DNA of 64,000 bases from Paralithodes platypus (GCA_032716605.1 CM064519.1:30248205-30312204), one strand, 5' to 3'. Counted from the stretch's first letter, positions 11,799-24,157 are shown. The notes: a model not told the origin generated them from the sequence alone. Translations and numbers: made by a program.

Positions 11799-12007
11799 CC
11801 CTTTGAGTACCAGCGACGTGTTATATATTATTCTAGCTCTATTTAGACGATATTATGCAGCTTAGGACAGATCTTTGGTCGTTTAAAGGTTTGGTTGAGA
11901 TAGTTTGAAGCCTCATTATTGCTAGAGGTCCTTCCTAAGCTGAACATAATCGTCTAATAGTTACCAGAATATGATGGAAAGAAACGTCCCTGGTACTTAA
12001 TAATGGG
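11799..12007. mobile_element. TTAA-type palindromic MITE (family T1), complete copy
   Basis: It is bounded by TTAA on both sides (11,795-11,798 and 12,008-12,011), the target used by piggyBac-type transposases. The ends are inverted: CCCTTTGAGTACCAGCGACG against ACGTCCCTGGTACTTAATAATGGG. Internally, GACGATATTATGCAGCTTAG is mirrored by CTAAGCTGAACATAATCGTC. About 209 bp, no coding capacity. Confidence 0.8.
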
Positions 12008-12011
12008 TTAA

Positions 12012-13177
12012 TGGCAAATAATGAAATGTCGGAGGAGGTCAATGTGATGGAAACAATTTTATGCCAAATCGAGATACTAAACAAAATAGATACCGGTACG
12101 TGAATACTTGATACGGAATATTTTGTAGAAAAGGCTTTAGCCTTTGGCTTGGGAATGAGTACTGTTTATCACTTGTGATATGCTAGTGATGGTTATAGTA
12201 TGACTCAAATACATATTGTATGGAGGTGCTGCTGGATGATAAGTTTCTATGAAGTTGAAGAAACATAGATAATTTAATTTGTGACTGTTAGATTCATTGA
12301 GTTACCGAATGTTGTGTTCTAACTTTTAAAACAATCTGTTGTTTAGGCCAAAATAAAGTCTGTTCTCCACATCAAGTACATCTATTTTATAATACGTAAT
12401 ATTTTTTCAATTGTATTGTATTTAGCAAACCATGTGTGAAACATTTAAATTAAATCTTATATTATTTTTCGTTTTTTAGAAAATAGTAAACCTGAGTTCA
12501 GGAAACAGTTGAATACTAACTGGACATTATGGCATATAATATTTATTTTTAAGGGTATAACGTGTAAATGAGATGTAAGAAGATCTATTCCAATGAATGG
12601 TGAATACCGAAGTGCTAGATTAGAGAAATGTTTTACAGAAGGCCTGTTTCCCAAGTTAATCTAGGACTTTGAACTTGCATATCTTAAGGTGATCGAGCCT
12701 TTTTATTTTAATTATTTATATTTAAGTTATAGTGTGTGTGACTTGCCCTGCCTGGTAGCCTACACATAACATACTGTACAGAGCGTTATCCAATTTATCA
12801 TAACATTTACTAGGTTTAACACAGTTCATCAATATCAACTTAACCATTACACCTAGATTGGCAAGATGAGTTGCCAATATCGGGATTATACAATGACCAG
12901 CAAAATCTTATTCTGTAGCATTAACCACTTCGTCACAATTGTACCAAACCAGCAACCATAACTAAATTTTCCAAAGGGTACCACCAAATGGTAAGTTTAC
13001 GATATACTAAAAAGAGAAACAGTTAGTTACTGTGATCGTCTTCGATACCAACAATGTAGATAATTAAAAGGGCTAGATAAAATTGTAGTTTTTGCTACAA
13101 ATACAGTAGGTTAAAGTGGGAAGGGAGCATATCTAGTATCCGTAGATGTATACATTATGCTTGCTGAGTGTCACAGT
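12012..13177. other. unassigned AT-rich DNA
   Basis: Nothing definite seen. Confidence 0.4.
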
Positions 13178-13568
13178 ACAGTCTACGACAGAACTGCTGT
13201 CTTGGCCTGAGGCAATGTGTTAGTTCACTCACCTTTTAATAGATGGCACTTTAATCGCTTCTAATAAAACGGGGCGGGGTTAATATAGAGGTTCGAAGGA
13301 GGAGGAGTCAAACGTGTGTGTGTGTGTGTGTGTGTGTTCGAGAACGGCACGCAGAATAAGTTTATTTTAACATAAGACACAGGCTATATTATAAAATTAG
13401 CCCATGCTGGATCACAAATAAGTAACACACATTAGGTGTTGCGTTATTTATGGAATTTAATACACAGACAATCAAGTTTCTATCCTTCGCACTTTCCATT
13501 CCCCCTCCCTCCCCTCCCCCCTTTATCCCCACACTCCTTCTTCACCCGCTCTCCTCCCTCCCCCCCTC
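13178..13568 (+). repeat. left arm of a large inverted repeat (dispersed element, copy 1)
   Basis: The order is a GACAGAACT block, a GGCCTGAGGCAATGTGTTAG block, a TTTTAATAGATGGCACTTTA block, GGGGCGGGGTTAATATAGAG, a GT microsatellite, GGAATTTAATACACAGACAA and a C/T-rich end. The same order appears inverted at 16,345-16,762. Both arms end at a polypyrimidine tract on the inner side, as expected of two copies of one element in opposite orientation. Confidence 0.85.
13310..13337. repeat. (GT)n microsatellite
   Basis: It sits inside the inverted-repeat arm at the same place as the CA run in the other arm. Confidence 0.95.

Positions 13569-13655
<87 letters not shown>
13569..13655. repeat. (CT)n microsatellite
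   Basis: About 43 CT units at the inner edge of the inverted-repeat arm. Confidence 0.97.
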
Positions 13656-13659
<4 letters not shown>

Positions 13660-13754
13660 GACATAAAAGATACCTTCTAAAATACGCAGAATAATACTAT
13701 GCGATTGTTTTGAATTTACATATACATAATCTATTTTGTATTAATTTCACCACA

Positions 13755-13862
13755 CCACCAAACGCCTCCAATGAAATTAATGAAAGTATGTATGTGATCC
13801 ACCGGGATTCGAACCTGGGTTATCACACACAGACACCTTAACCATTACACCACCAAGACGGT
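13755..13862 (-). mobile_element. tRNA-derived SINE head
   Basis: The minus strand reads TGGTGTAATGGTTAAGGTG (A-box-like) and, about 30 bases on, GGTTCGAATCCCGGTGG (B-box). These are the two internal RNA polymerase III promoter boxes. The acceptor ends do not pair, so it is not a working tRNA gene. The body downstream is unassigned. Confidence 0.7.
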
Positions 13863-14359
13863 TAAAGGTTTATGCACACGCCTACGACTTATGAAATAAA
13901 TAATAAATGTTAGGGATGACAAAAGTAACATATATATTGATTAGGAATAGGATAACTAGCGAGGCAGCGAACAACACCTGTTACTCGCTGCCTTGCTAGA
14001 TATCCTATTCCTAATTAAGCTACGATTCCCGAAGAACACGTCTATATTTGTATATATATATATATATTAAGTGTAACAATAACACTTAGGATTTACGTTA
14101 TTTGTGTTGGCTTAAGGAATAAGTTGGATAATACACATACTTGTGACCTCCACAATTTGTAATGTTTGAGGAGACGGCGCTTCAACCTCTCTCCTCTGTC
14201 CATCACATTCAAGCACCAACCAACCCACACCAACACTAACACAGGATACAAAACAGACACACACACACTCACACCCAATAACATAAAACGCACATCACAC
14301 ACATGATCACATACAACGTAATGGGCACAAATCAATCACACATGATAACATAAAACGCA
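13863..14359. other. unassigned sequence with a short inverted repeat
   Basis: ATTAGGAATAGGATAACTAG (13,940-13,959) is mirrored by CTAGATATCCTATTCCTAAT (13,996-14,015), a stem with a short loop containing AACACCTGTTACTCG. Otherwise nothing was recognised. Confidence 0.5.
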
Positions 14360-14391
14360 TACACACACACACACACATACACACACACACA

Positions 14392-14421
<30 letters not shown>
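14360..14421. repeat. (CA)n microsatellite, interrupted
   Basis: CA units with two T interruptions. Confidence 0.95.
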
Positions 14422-14422
<1 letters not shown>

Positions 14423-14780
14423 TGGTCCAGGCAAACTAGAAAAGGTATTAGCATTATTGAGGAGATGCTGCTGTCTTCAGTGCGTGTCATGGCCATCCTG
14501 AGCCTTACGACGTATACAGACTAATAACACACATAACAAAGCCACTATAACAACTTCGTCTCTCTCCAACACCCCTTCTCCCCTCTCTACTATCTTTAGA
14601 AAATAGGAAAAGTAGAAAGTAGCTACGAGGTGCCGTTGTGAAGGCTGACCTGACCCCATCCGAGGTTTAGCTGGTCCACAAGGGTGTGTGACATGAACCC
14701 AATAGAGAATTTGTGGGCCATCATGTCATGGAGTGGAATGTGGTTCAGGTTAGGATTGGAAAGGGCGGGAGGAGTGGGAT

Positions 14781-14805
14781 CGGGGGGCAGGGGGGGGGGG
14801 GGGGA
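14781..14805. repeat. G-run
   Basis: GGGGGG followed by a run of about 14 G; a potential G-quadruplex site. Confidence 0.9.
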
Positions 14806-15342
14806 GAATCCGTCGCCGCCCTAATATAAGTTGGAAAATGTTTAAATCAGGTCCAACGACAGGAGGTAGTTGATGCAGTTTGTGGGTGGAGATATTGATT
14901 TCATAAATATAATTGTAAATGTTTACATTTAAGATCCCTTTATATGTATTATATAATGTGTATGTGTTTCCAATGTTCACCGTAACATAATGATGGTGAA
15001 ATAATACATATTAAATTAAATTCAAGGTAACATACACAGAGCTATAGTATACTTTAAATTATGTTTGGACGATAATTTAAACAATACGAAGTAAACATAT
15101 AAAAGCCTAAACAATTTACTGTATATCAACTTTAAAACAACATAACAAGATTGCTTGGATTATCGTTAATTGTTCAATTTGATGACTTACTTTATAGTAA
15201 ATCATTACAATGGGTAACGCCGAACTGTTTACTGATAATGGGAAGCCACAGTAATTAAGCTAGTAATTAAGAATCCACTGAGAAAAGTATAATGCAATAA
15301 TCATAGCGTGTCATATTACATGTTAAGGTAATATGTAATATG
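14806..15342. other. unassigned AT-rich DNA
   Basis: Nothing recognised except ACATGTTAAGGTA, present once at 15,318 and again as the SINE target site. Confidence 0.4.
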
Positions 15343-15355
15343 ACATGTTAAGGTA

Positions 15356-15840
15356 GGCGGATGCCCAAACCCCGAAAGGGGGGATGAAATAGGGGAGCTA
15401 TCCCCCCGCCAAAGGCGGCTTTCTAGGGCCTTTCCTAGCTGATGCTGAGAGGATTGGGTTCTAGTCAATGTGGTCTGGTCTATCAGAGAGAGAACTGAGC
15501 GATCTCTGCCATACCCATAGCTTACTCTGACTGTTCCTTTTACTTATATATTTTCTAGATCTCAAGATCCAATTCCGTGGATTGACCTCCCAATCTACCA
15601 AGATTGGAAGCCAAAGTGTCACATTTTTCCTTTGTTTTCTCTTCATAATTGCTGAGGGGCACAGGGCCCTGGGTGGGTCTTTGGTTTCCCGGGCGTTTCT
15701 GCACCCTCCTTAGCTCCCCGCCATGAAGTGGCTTCGGTCACCCAGGCTTTATTGTGGTCGGCAGGGAGGGTTCTGTGGGGGCGCTCGGGTATGGCCTTGG
15801 CCTTGAGCTTCGGCCAGCTTGGGGAACAACAACAACAACA
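15356..15840 (+). mobile_element. (AAC)n-tailed SINE, long copy with 13-bp target duplication
   Basis: It is flanked by a perfect duplication ACATGTTAAGGTA (15,343-15,355 and 15,841-15,853), a LINE-type insertion mark. The body shares about 400 bp with the copy at 28,544 (for example CTGAGCGATCTCTGCCATAC and AATTGCTGAGGGGCACAGGG). It ends CGGCCAGCTTGGGGAACAAC with an AAC tail, the same ending as L-A. No long ORF. No clear tRNA or 5S head was seen, so its promoter type is open. Confidence 0.85.
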
Positions 15841-15853
15841 ACATGTTAAGGTA

Positions 15854-16344
15854 GATTATGAATTGGTCAACCACAGTGCTGTGAATAGTGGTATGGAAGA
15901 TTTTTTTGTTTACTCTAATATGATTTTGTTTTTTATTACAAAAAAAAAACACGTTTCGGCTCATCTAAAGTGTTTTCTCTAACTGGGCCGATATTATCTT
16001 GTCTTTATGATATATTATATTTGGTTATAATTTGGTCAAAGCTAGATTACAATGTGATCCAACTTGTCTTGATGCGTGGATTGTAATATCCCGTTTCAAT
16101 TACTTATATATTTATACGATTGTTTACACTAACCAGGACGCCAAGGTTGGCAACTTTGAGTGTTTTGAAACGGAGCATACTGTATATATTTATTTTCTAT
16201 AACACATTGTATAAGGTAAATAATAGAATACGAGTTAATAATTGAGAATCAGTAAAGGTAAAAAGAACAGTATTATTAAAACACCAAAGATTTTTTTATG
16301 GACAGCTTTGAACACGACGATGAGGACAATTATATATTCGGTTA
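15854..16344. other. unassigned sequence
   Basis: Short frames without motifs; nothing definite. Confidence 0.35.
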
Positions 16345-16582
16345 GGAGAGAGAAGGGGGAGAGAAAAAGAGAGAAGGGGGGAGATAGGGGAAGGCAGCAG
16401 AGAGAAGGGGAGGAGGGGGGAATGGGAAGTTCGAAGGATAAAAACTTGATTGTCTGTATATTAAATTCCATAAAACACGCAGCACCTGATGTGTGTTACT
16501 TATTTGTGATCCGGCATGGGCTAGTCTAATAATATAGCCTGTGTGTTATGTTAAAATAAAGTTATTCTGAGTGCTGTTCTAG

Positions 16583-16626
<44 letters not shown>

Positions 16627-16762
16627 ACTCCTCCTCCTTCCTACCTCTATACTAACCCCGCCCCCTTTTATTAGAAGCGATTAAAGGGCCATCTATTAAA
16701 AGATAAGTGAACTAACACATTGCCTCAGGCCATGACAACAAGTTCTGTCGTAGACTGTACAT
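16345..16762 (-). repeat. right arm of the large inverted repeat (copy 2)
   Basis: This is the reverse complement of 13,178-13,568 with moderate divergence. It ends at a GA-rich tract (16,346-16,425), the counterpart of the CT tract of the left arm. The CA run at 16,583-16,621 is the counterpart of the GT run. Confidence 0.85.
16583..16621. repeat. (CA)n microsatellite
   Basis: About 19 CA units inside the right inverted-repeat arm. Confidence 0.95.
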
Positions 16763-16864
16763 ATCGTTTCAATACCTACAACGTTGAATACACATAGAAG
16801 GTAGGGTTAGGTAATTTAGAAAGCCTACTGAAAAGTCATGAGTAAACTATATTTAAAAGGGGTA

Positions 16865-16865
<1 letters not shown>

Positions 16866-16922
<57 letters not shown>
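16866..16922. repeat. (AT)n microsatellite
   Basis: About 28 AT units. Confidence 0.97.
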
Positions 16923-16926
<4 letters not shown>

Positions 16927-17104
16927 CTAGGCAGCATGTTTTCATTGGTGTCAATATTTGTTAAGACTAAGGCATTTTCTTCTTTTTCTGTTATAGTTCT
17001 CATTGTCTAAATGTATTTACTCAAATGTTATACTAGGTTTCCAAAGTTAATGATTATATATTTCAATGAGGTGTGAAGTCATTTGTCAACCTTCATATTA
17101 TTTG

Positions 17105-17175
17105 TTTCATTTGTCTTATTTGCTAGACATTTCGTGCTACATTCTACATCTTCAGTAGATAAATAAGATTAAATG
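17105..17175 (-). other. Penelope-type pseudo-LTR / hammerhead-like motif (candidate)
   Basis: The minus strand contains CTGAAGATG, 11 bases, then CACGAAATGTC. It is flanked by CTTATTT on one side and AAATAAG on the other, which can pair. This is the arrangement of the short hammerhead motif (CUGANGA ... GAAA ... GUC) reported from Penelope-like retroelements. The internal stem II is weak and no Penelope protein lies nearby, so it is a relic or chance match. Confidence 0.35.
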
Positions 17176-20100
17176 ATGTACAAATATTTACATTTTAATA
17201 TAACATACAGTTGTTTAATTATATTTAAAACAAAATGTGAGTGTCCTTACGCGCAGTAAAAATATATTGGATTTTAGCGTAAATACACAAGTTAATTTAA
17301 TTTTAAACAAACTAATGGTAAGCAATGAATCGGAGTTAAAATATATGCATTCACATTTCACCATTAATGTCAATATTTTCGATTTATGATGCGGGTGTGA
17401 TTGTCTTAGGTTGTATGGCCGGCTATCTGTGTGAATGTTTGTGCGTGGGGTTGTTGGGTTTGTTCATTGCCTCGGTATGTCGTTGCTGAAGTGTCGTTCG
17501 TTTGCTTCAATACTCTGCCAAGGCCTGTGGTTTGGTTGTTCTGTGTAGGTTGTTTGTCTCTGATCAGTAACGTTTCTGTTATTTTAAGTTTTGTAGTGTC
17601 CTGGCAATACTTTTAATTTTGTGTGTTATCTGTTGATTTTGTTTTCAAATGAGGGTGGATTTGTGTTATTTATGTAGTATAACATAACATAATCTTATAT
17701 CTAGTGTGTTGGAACAGTTCGACAGATAATCTTGGACTTTGACTTTATTTCATAAACTCTTTTTATCCAAGTAATTTATACTCATAATTCTATTTCCTCA
17801 CTTATAACTGAGGACAGGGTTTTATTATTACGGCCACAGTGCATAACTTTGTCCAATAGAATTGTGTATTTCCATGACAATTTACCACTGAGCGTAATTC
17901 ACTGTTTGACGTATTTAAGCGTCGAATTAGGGTCACACGAAAAATAAATGTTAAGGACACTTTATCAGACCACCTACTTATATGACTCTGGTTAGAAATA
18001 TGTGCGTTACTTTGGCATGCTAATCATTTCGCAATATATATTTCCGTAATATACAATTTCTTATTAACACAAATTATAATGCAATTTACCGGCAATTATT
18101 GCCTAACTAATTCATCATCTAAATTAATATAATAGCAAGTCCTAGCTTATCCTATCTTTCATACAAATTGTTGGCCTTGCGGCTAGACTGTTGTGACCTA
18201 AAATAATCTCATCCACTCCCTCAATCGGGAAGGAGAATACCTTTATTGTCATTATGAGAGTAAGGAACTATGGGAACCATGGGATTTATGCACACATGGG
18301 GTTGATACAGATATGTAATCGACACAGATATGGGAAACTTTCATATATATTGCGAATTGACAGAGAGGCCATTGGGACAGGATGGGATAGGTAAAGTCAT
18401 AAGGTAGGCACAGCCATAATATAGGCTGTTGTCACAGACATGAGATGAACACCAAATGTGTAATAATTATCAAACTATACGATACGCAAATACTTGATAT
18501 GCTGTAATACTGCACTGCAAAAGTAAATATGCTTGAGAAAGTATGTACAGTACATTAACCTGACAAGCGCGATATAGACATAGGTGCTAGGGTAGTTATT
18601 TGTGCATTTCTAGCCCTGGATTCTGACAGAATTCGTTATATTTACAATATAAAGCATTATTTGTTTTCGGTATGCTTTTATTTTACATATATGATGTATA
18701 TATGAACCTTCAAGAGTGCTAAAATAAGTGGGAAAAGCATTTGGGTGGTGAAAAACGAAGATATTGGCCACCCGGTCATAATCTCAGGCGAGAGAGAGCC
18801 ACAGGCAGCCCTCCCCTCTCGCTGTCTGGGAGTCAACTGAGACGAGCGGGGCGGTGTGTGCCGGTGTCTGGGTGTTGCATAACGATCTTTTATGCAACCC
18901 CCCTTGTGCTACATTATCGCGGGAGAGAAAAATAACCGATAAATGATGATAATAAGAGGATAAATAGGTGATAATTGAGGAGGGGGGGGAGGGGGGGAAT
19001 AAGGTGGGGAAGGAGGGGAGGGGGAGGGGTGAGAAACACATGGATGAGTACTAGAGGGGAATTATCTCACCTAGAGACAAAATCCTTTGTTTTGATAGGC
19101 CCTTTTTTTTTTGGAAGGCTTTTTTTATGGTCTTGCTTCCGCGAGGCCTATCGCGTTCCCTATAGGAAGCCTTCCGTGAGGCCTATCGCGCTTGCCGGGT
19201 TAAGGGCTTGTTTTAGGGAAGTGCTCTGAGTAAAGAGGGACATTATCTATACAATTGAGTTGGCTAGATCCTTTATTATAGGAGAGAAGTACTGTACACC
19301 AATAATTAAGTGCTATAGGGAGAGAGAGGCATACGCATGACGGTGAACTATATGACATGGTAGGTTACAGGTAATGGATATTAGAACTATTTTACTTTAG
19401 CTACTTGTATTCTAAGTGAATTTGTACGCGTCTTCACACTAACTCTTACACCAGATATGATTTGTTTATGTAAATATGCAATACCATAAATTGTATCACA
19501 TTAACTTTATAGCTGATAAGGTTAGTTAATAATTTATATATTATTAACATTTTCCACCTACGTTATCAATATAATTTTCCTATCAGCTTACTTATAATTC
19601 AATATACTTAATATACTGTCGTAAATAATTTGTATTATTGACGACAATTCCTAGTTTTTGTCTAATAATCATGGACAATTGAGAACCGAAGAGCCAATCT
19701 ATCGTGATGAAAAATCAAATAAAACACTTTGTTGACAATATTGCTTAGGAAAGTTGCAAGGGACAAGTAAGTCGAAAATGAAAGAAAAAGAAAAAGCGAA
19801 ATTAACAAAACTGAAAAAAAAAAAAAAAATTTAAGTGAATATTGCAGAAGCATCATCTACAGGAAATAAGATCCCTGGCGTTTGAGAAGAGGGACGAGGA
19901 GGATATTGAAAAAGAAATCGAAACGAGTAAATGTAGCAAGTAGTGTGGGCTAGAGGGCAAATATGCGTGTCTGCTCGCGAGTTTGGTTTTAGATATTTAC
20001 ATATTGATTTAACCATATAATTATCGAACACTCTTTCCTAATCTAGGTGTGTGTGTCCATGTGTGTTTTAACTGTTTTTCTATTTGTACTCAATTTGGGA

Positions 20101-20383
20101 ATATTTTTTAGATATGGTGCTTTTTTATATATAACTTAATATATATGTCCGCCTTATATTAATTTATAATATATTCATTGAGAATGATAATATAAGTAAG
20201 TGACAAAGACATGTACACAAAATACACAACGTACTATTTATAGAATGAACATAGAACATTCATAATAACAAAAAAGGAAAACTAAAATTAAACAATATAA
20301 TAGAACATTATTATCCAAGTAAGGACATTAGGTTGGCAGCAACTTCGAACAAAACAAAGGGAAACAAGGGTTAGTGAACAAGA

Positions 20384-20386
<3 letters not shown>
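17176..20386. other. unassigned, mostly AT-rich
   Basis: No gene recognised. A GC-richer patch at 18,740-19,230 has a small hairpin (GTTGCAT ... ATGCAAC, 18,873-18,899) and a duplicated GAGGCCTATCGCG (about 19,142 and 19,176), but no convincing frame. Confidence 0.4.
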
Positions 20387-20421
<35 letters not shown>

Positions 20422-20428
20422 AGGGAGG
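20387..20428. repeat. (GA)n(GGGA)n microsatellite
   Basis: GA run followed by three GGGA units. Confidence 0.95.
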
Positions 20429-20769
20429 ATAGTGTGGAGATGTGTGCAACATTACCCTTCACATCATCTCTCCTCCTCCCGGATCCCGAACTCTCTTCCT
20501 GTCCTCCGGCCTCCATTTTCTATTTTGCTCTTCACCTTCTTCCCATTTTCTGCATTTACTTTCCTTTTATCTTATTTTCTTGAGTCCGTAGTTTTCCATT
20601 TTTCTTTCTGTTAATGCACTTTCAATTATTCTAAATTGATTATCTTAAGTTATTTGAAACGTCTGCTTTGCATGTTTATATTATTAAGCAATTATTTGTC
20701 CTTAATTTGTGATGGGAATGAATACAAGAATGACCACCTGGCAACCTCAATCACCATACCACCCACGAC

Positions 20770-20817
20770 GTCTCTCTCTCTCTCTCTCTCCCTCCCCCTC
20801 TTCCCCCCCCCCCCCCT
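20770..20817. repeat. (CT)n and C-run
   Basis: CT dinucleotides passing into a C-rich run. Confidence 0.95.
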
Positions 20818-20925
20818 TCATAGGAGCTCCATAAGTAAGGGCAATACAGTTGGCCTCCCCCGACGCCTTCATCCCATGCAGTTTTCTGGACTGCAACATC
20901 ATGGTCAACATATCCGGTACATACC

Positions 20926-21450
20926 GGGGAGGTGTGGTGGAGTGGTCTTGCCACTGGCCTGGTAATCCAAAGGTCCCGGGTTCAAATCCCGATGTATCAA
21001 TGGGAAGATATTATTGGGATGGAATTTGTGCTGTACCTAGAGTATCAGTGCATTACCACAAGCCCACCGAAACGTCAATAAAATACCCTCATTGTTCCCT
21101 GATTAAATAGCACTGTATGAATATTCCCATATTCAAAATATGCTATAGGGGTGCAATGCCTGGTGAGTTATCTGCTCAACAGGTGGCGTTGTGTGTGTGT
21201 AAGTGTGAGAGTCCGAGTGTAGGGAGTGAGACAGTGAAGCACGGGAACGAGGTGGCTTCAGAGATGGGGTCGTTTCGGGCCATGAGTGAGCACCGTGCCT
21301 CATGTGAAGGCAAGATGGCAGGTGCTCGTTGTACTCTACGTGCTTCACATGTCTCACTCCCTAGACTGGAACAAGACCTCACGGGCTTCACTGTTCATTG
21401 TAAAGCGGTGAATGTTAAGGCTCTCAGCCTATGCCCGAGAGGAAGTAAGT
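20926..21450 (+). mobile_element. tRNA-headed SINE (family S2), longest copy
   Basis: The head GTGGAGTGGTCTTGCC with GGTTCAAATCCCG about 30 bases on resembles the A and B boxes of a tRNA gene. The body from TACCCTCATTGTTCCCTGAT to GGCTCTCAGCCTATGC recurs at 32,480-32,815 (plus) and, in part, at 63,838-64,000 (minus). It ends close to a decayed L-B fragment. The head-body link rests on this one copy, because the others lack the head. Confidence 0.65.
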
Positions 21451-21474
21451 TGGAATATAGAAAAACAAAAAAAA

Positions 21475-21559
21475 TACACTGTTGCCAACATAAACTCATC
21501 TCTATTCTCAACTCTCTGGCTCAAGCTTTTCTGTTACTCTCAAAATACATACACACATA

Positions 21560-21634
<75 letters not shown>

Positions 21635-21790
21635 TACGATCTGTCTAACCTCTAATTCTACTGCCTTTACCAAATTGAGTGTTTATTTCATTATAAATTG
21701 GAACACATACTATCAAACCTCTCCTTTCTCAGAAATTTCCATTTTAGAGGATTTCAGTGATTAGCACCACAATTGGCTCTACTTTTATAT
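21475..21790 (+). mobile_element. L-B LINE endonuclease fragment split by (AT)n
   Basis: CTCAACTCTCTGGCTCAAGC, then a TTTATTTCATTATAAATTGG-like stretch, then a FSEISILED-like stretch line up with the L-B copy at 37,135-37,300. A 70-bp AT array interrupts it. Confidence 0.6.
21561..21632. repeat. (AT)n microsatellite
   Basis: About 36 AT units inside an L-B fragment. Confidence 0.97.
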
Positions 21791-21887
21791 CACTGAACCT
21801 TGTGAACAAGCCTTTATCTTTTTTTTTTTTTTTTTTTTTTATTTGTTCTATGTGATTGACGGAGGCAAAAGGCAGAACTGCCTATAG

Positions 21888-23780
21888 TGTTACGTCCTGG
21901 GATATATAAACACTGGGCTCTTTCTATTGGACTAGGTATGCGGCAACAAGCAACAACGAAAAACGCTAGATCCAACCCTTATCTATAAACCCAGGCAACA
22001 AACCACCCTAAACCGTCAAGAGTCCTGCCTGGACAACGAGGTATCCTATGACTCGGTTACAGGGTGCACGCACTATAGACTGCTGATAGTCAAGCAGGCT
22101 ATATAAAAGATCACACAATTAAGTTGACTTAAAGCTTCAAGGAAAAGATAGATGACGGAATTAAATTGCAGAAACAATTTAATAACAAACTAGAAGAAAG
22201 TACATTTAACGTTACGTTAATTAATACAACTAATCACCCCTGCGTAAAAGAAGGTGAAAGCAAACTGTCCTCAAAACATCGTACAGGTAGACAAGATGCA
22301 GGTTTCTAAACTGCATGCGGCTAGTGTAGGATCTGATGCTTAGCAAAGAAAGTACGTTACGGATTTAGAGAACTCTTAACTCATAAGCAGGAATAAATAC
22401 TAGTGATAGGACCTACAGTGTATAATGGCATAGGTATAATTAAATAAAGGCAGCAACTCGCAACATAACCACATACAGGTGTGCTTCTCACTCTTAGTCA
22501 GGCAAGCCTGCTCGGACAGAGTCTCTAAGCCACACCCTGACTCACAATGCTAAAAAAACCGGTAAACTGTGGCACAATAACAAGCATACAGAGATAATAA
22601 ACCCCTAGCTGTTAATCTGCCAGGTGGCAGAGGTCTAGCCGGAAGGATATAGGCTTCGGATACCCGGGCTGAGCCACCTGCTCTAGCCTAGGGACGTTCC
22701 CAAGTCTGTGCGCCAAATTACGCTAATTGAAAGGGTGCTCTCTTGAGAGACTCAGATTGCAAGTATCCGACTCTCTCCTGGCGACCCTAAAACAAAGCAA
22801 GACGTGCTAGCGCAGTGCTGAGTGGACTAGGCAAGGGCCCTCACACAACACAACACTAGACACACAGGGACACAGACAAGAAAATACCCCCAGGCTCCCA
22901 CGGGTATCCTAGTAAAGTCGTGCGGGTCCACAGGACTCGCACCAGCACACTTTACTTAAAGGATCGCAAAAAGCCTCCCCTCCGGCCTAGCCCCTGCTAA
23001 CCTGACACAAGAACACACTAGCAAGCATGAAACCACCAAATATGAGACAACAAAAAAGCTTCCTAGGTCTCATTAACAATTACATCTCTGCATAAGGCCC
23101 AAAATCCTATCTAGTTATCTGAGAGCTCGTCGTTAATACAATAATAGATATAAGGTCTATCAAGGGGATGGGATAATTAAATAGATTGGTGAAGTAGTGG
23201 AAAGAAGGTATACAAAGTAAGAGAGAAAGTTTCTAAGTGGGGTTGAGAGGGATAGATATCAAGGGGGTCCGAAGGGTACGACAGTGAGGTGAGCTCTGAG
23301 TCTTGAATCTGTCTGGACTCCACCCTAGGCATACAAAATACATCCCAGGCTTGGCAACACTCAACACTGTTGCCTGGTCAAAATCCTCTACCCCGTGTGT
23401 GGGTCGAAACTAAGCCTAACGTTGCAATCAAATGCATATGGCAACGCTTCAGGCTCGTCCCAAGCTGGCAAGCGAAGCAACGTCCCAAGCCGGTCTCTCT
23501 CTCCCGCTCGTCTCCTCCCGCCCTCACTAGACTTACATCTTATATATTATAATGAAATAATCAACTATCGAGAATAAAATATACTAAGATGCATTGGTTA
23601 AGAATAAGGGCAGCTTCAAGCTGTGAAACAACATAAGAATATCCCAGACATTAGTTACGTTGTCGTAGGATATATACTAAGGAAAAGCCTGCCGACCGGC
23701 TGCCACCAGCCGGTTTCTAAACGGCTGAGCAGCCAACGCGCGCGCATGCCCGCACGTGGCTACTATGCAGAAGCGTCACA
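21888..23780. mobile_element. LTR-like insertion (possible solo LTR) in the L-B tail
   Basis: It begins TGTTACGTCC and ends GCGTCACA, the TG...CA ends of LTRs. Flanks ATAG (21,884-21,887) and ATAC (23,781-23,784) fit a 4-bp target duplication with one change. Other L-B copies (43,950 and 48,705) run through this point without a break, so it is an insertion. A TATATAAAAG box at 22,101-22,110 and AATAAA near 23,573 fit LTR promoter and polyadenylation signals. About 1.9 kb is long for a solo LTR. No internal second LTR or pol frame was seen. Confidence 0.6.
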
Positions 23781-24157
23781 ATACCGAGTGCCTCCCCCAT
23801 AGTTGAAAGAGTGACAGGGCCGAAATCAAGGGACGTTCGAGCCAAAATGCCTGGACACACGGAGTTTGAAGCAATTTAAGTCATAGGAAGAGGGAAAGAC
23901 TGATTCTGGGAGAGAGTTTCAGAGCTCAGCAGTTGAGTACAAAGGAGTACAATGGAAATCAAGCAACAACAGATCTAGTGACCCTTCTAGGCTGCTTGTT
24001 CTCCAACACACTGAGGATCAAGTGTCCAAACAGTGGTTTAGAGTGGGTAAGGGAACATTGGAAAGGGAACTACTGCCCTGGAACTAATGTCCGTGGCAGG
24101 ATTGGGAAGTTAGTAGGGGACAGATGAGTTAGTAACTGAGGGGAGGATAAAATAAAG

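Noticed and set aside
13789..13862. Functional tRNA gene
   Set aside because: A and B boxes are present but acceptor and anticodon stems do not pair; fits a SINE head. The same reasoning applies at 53,170-53,240 and 20,931-20,995.
21117..21764. 215-residue plus frame
   Set aside because: It runs through SINE S2, an (AT)n array and a LINE fragment; composite by chance.
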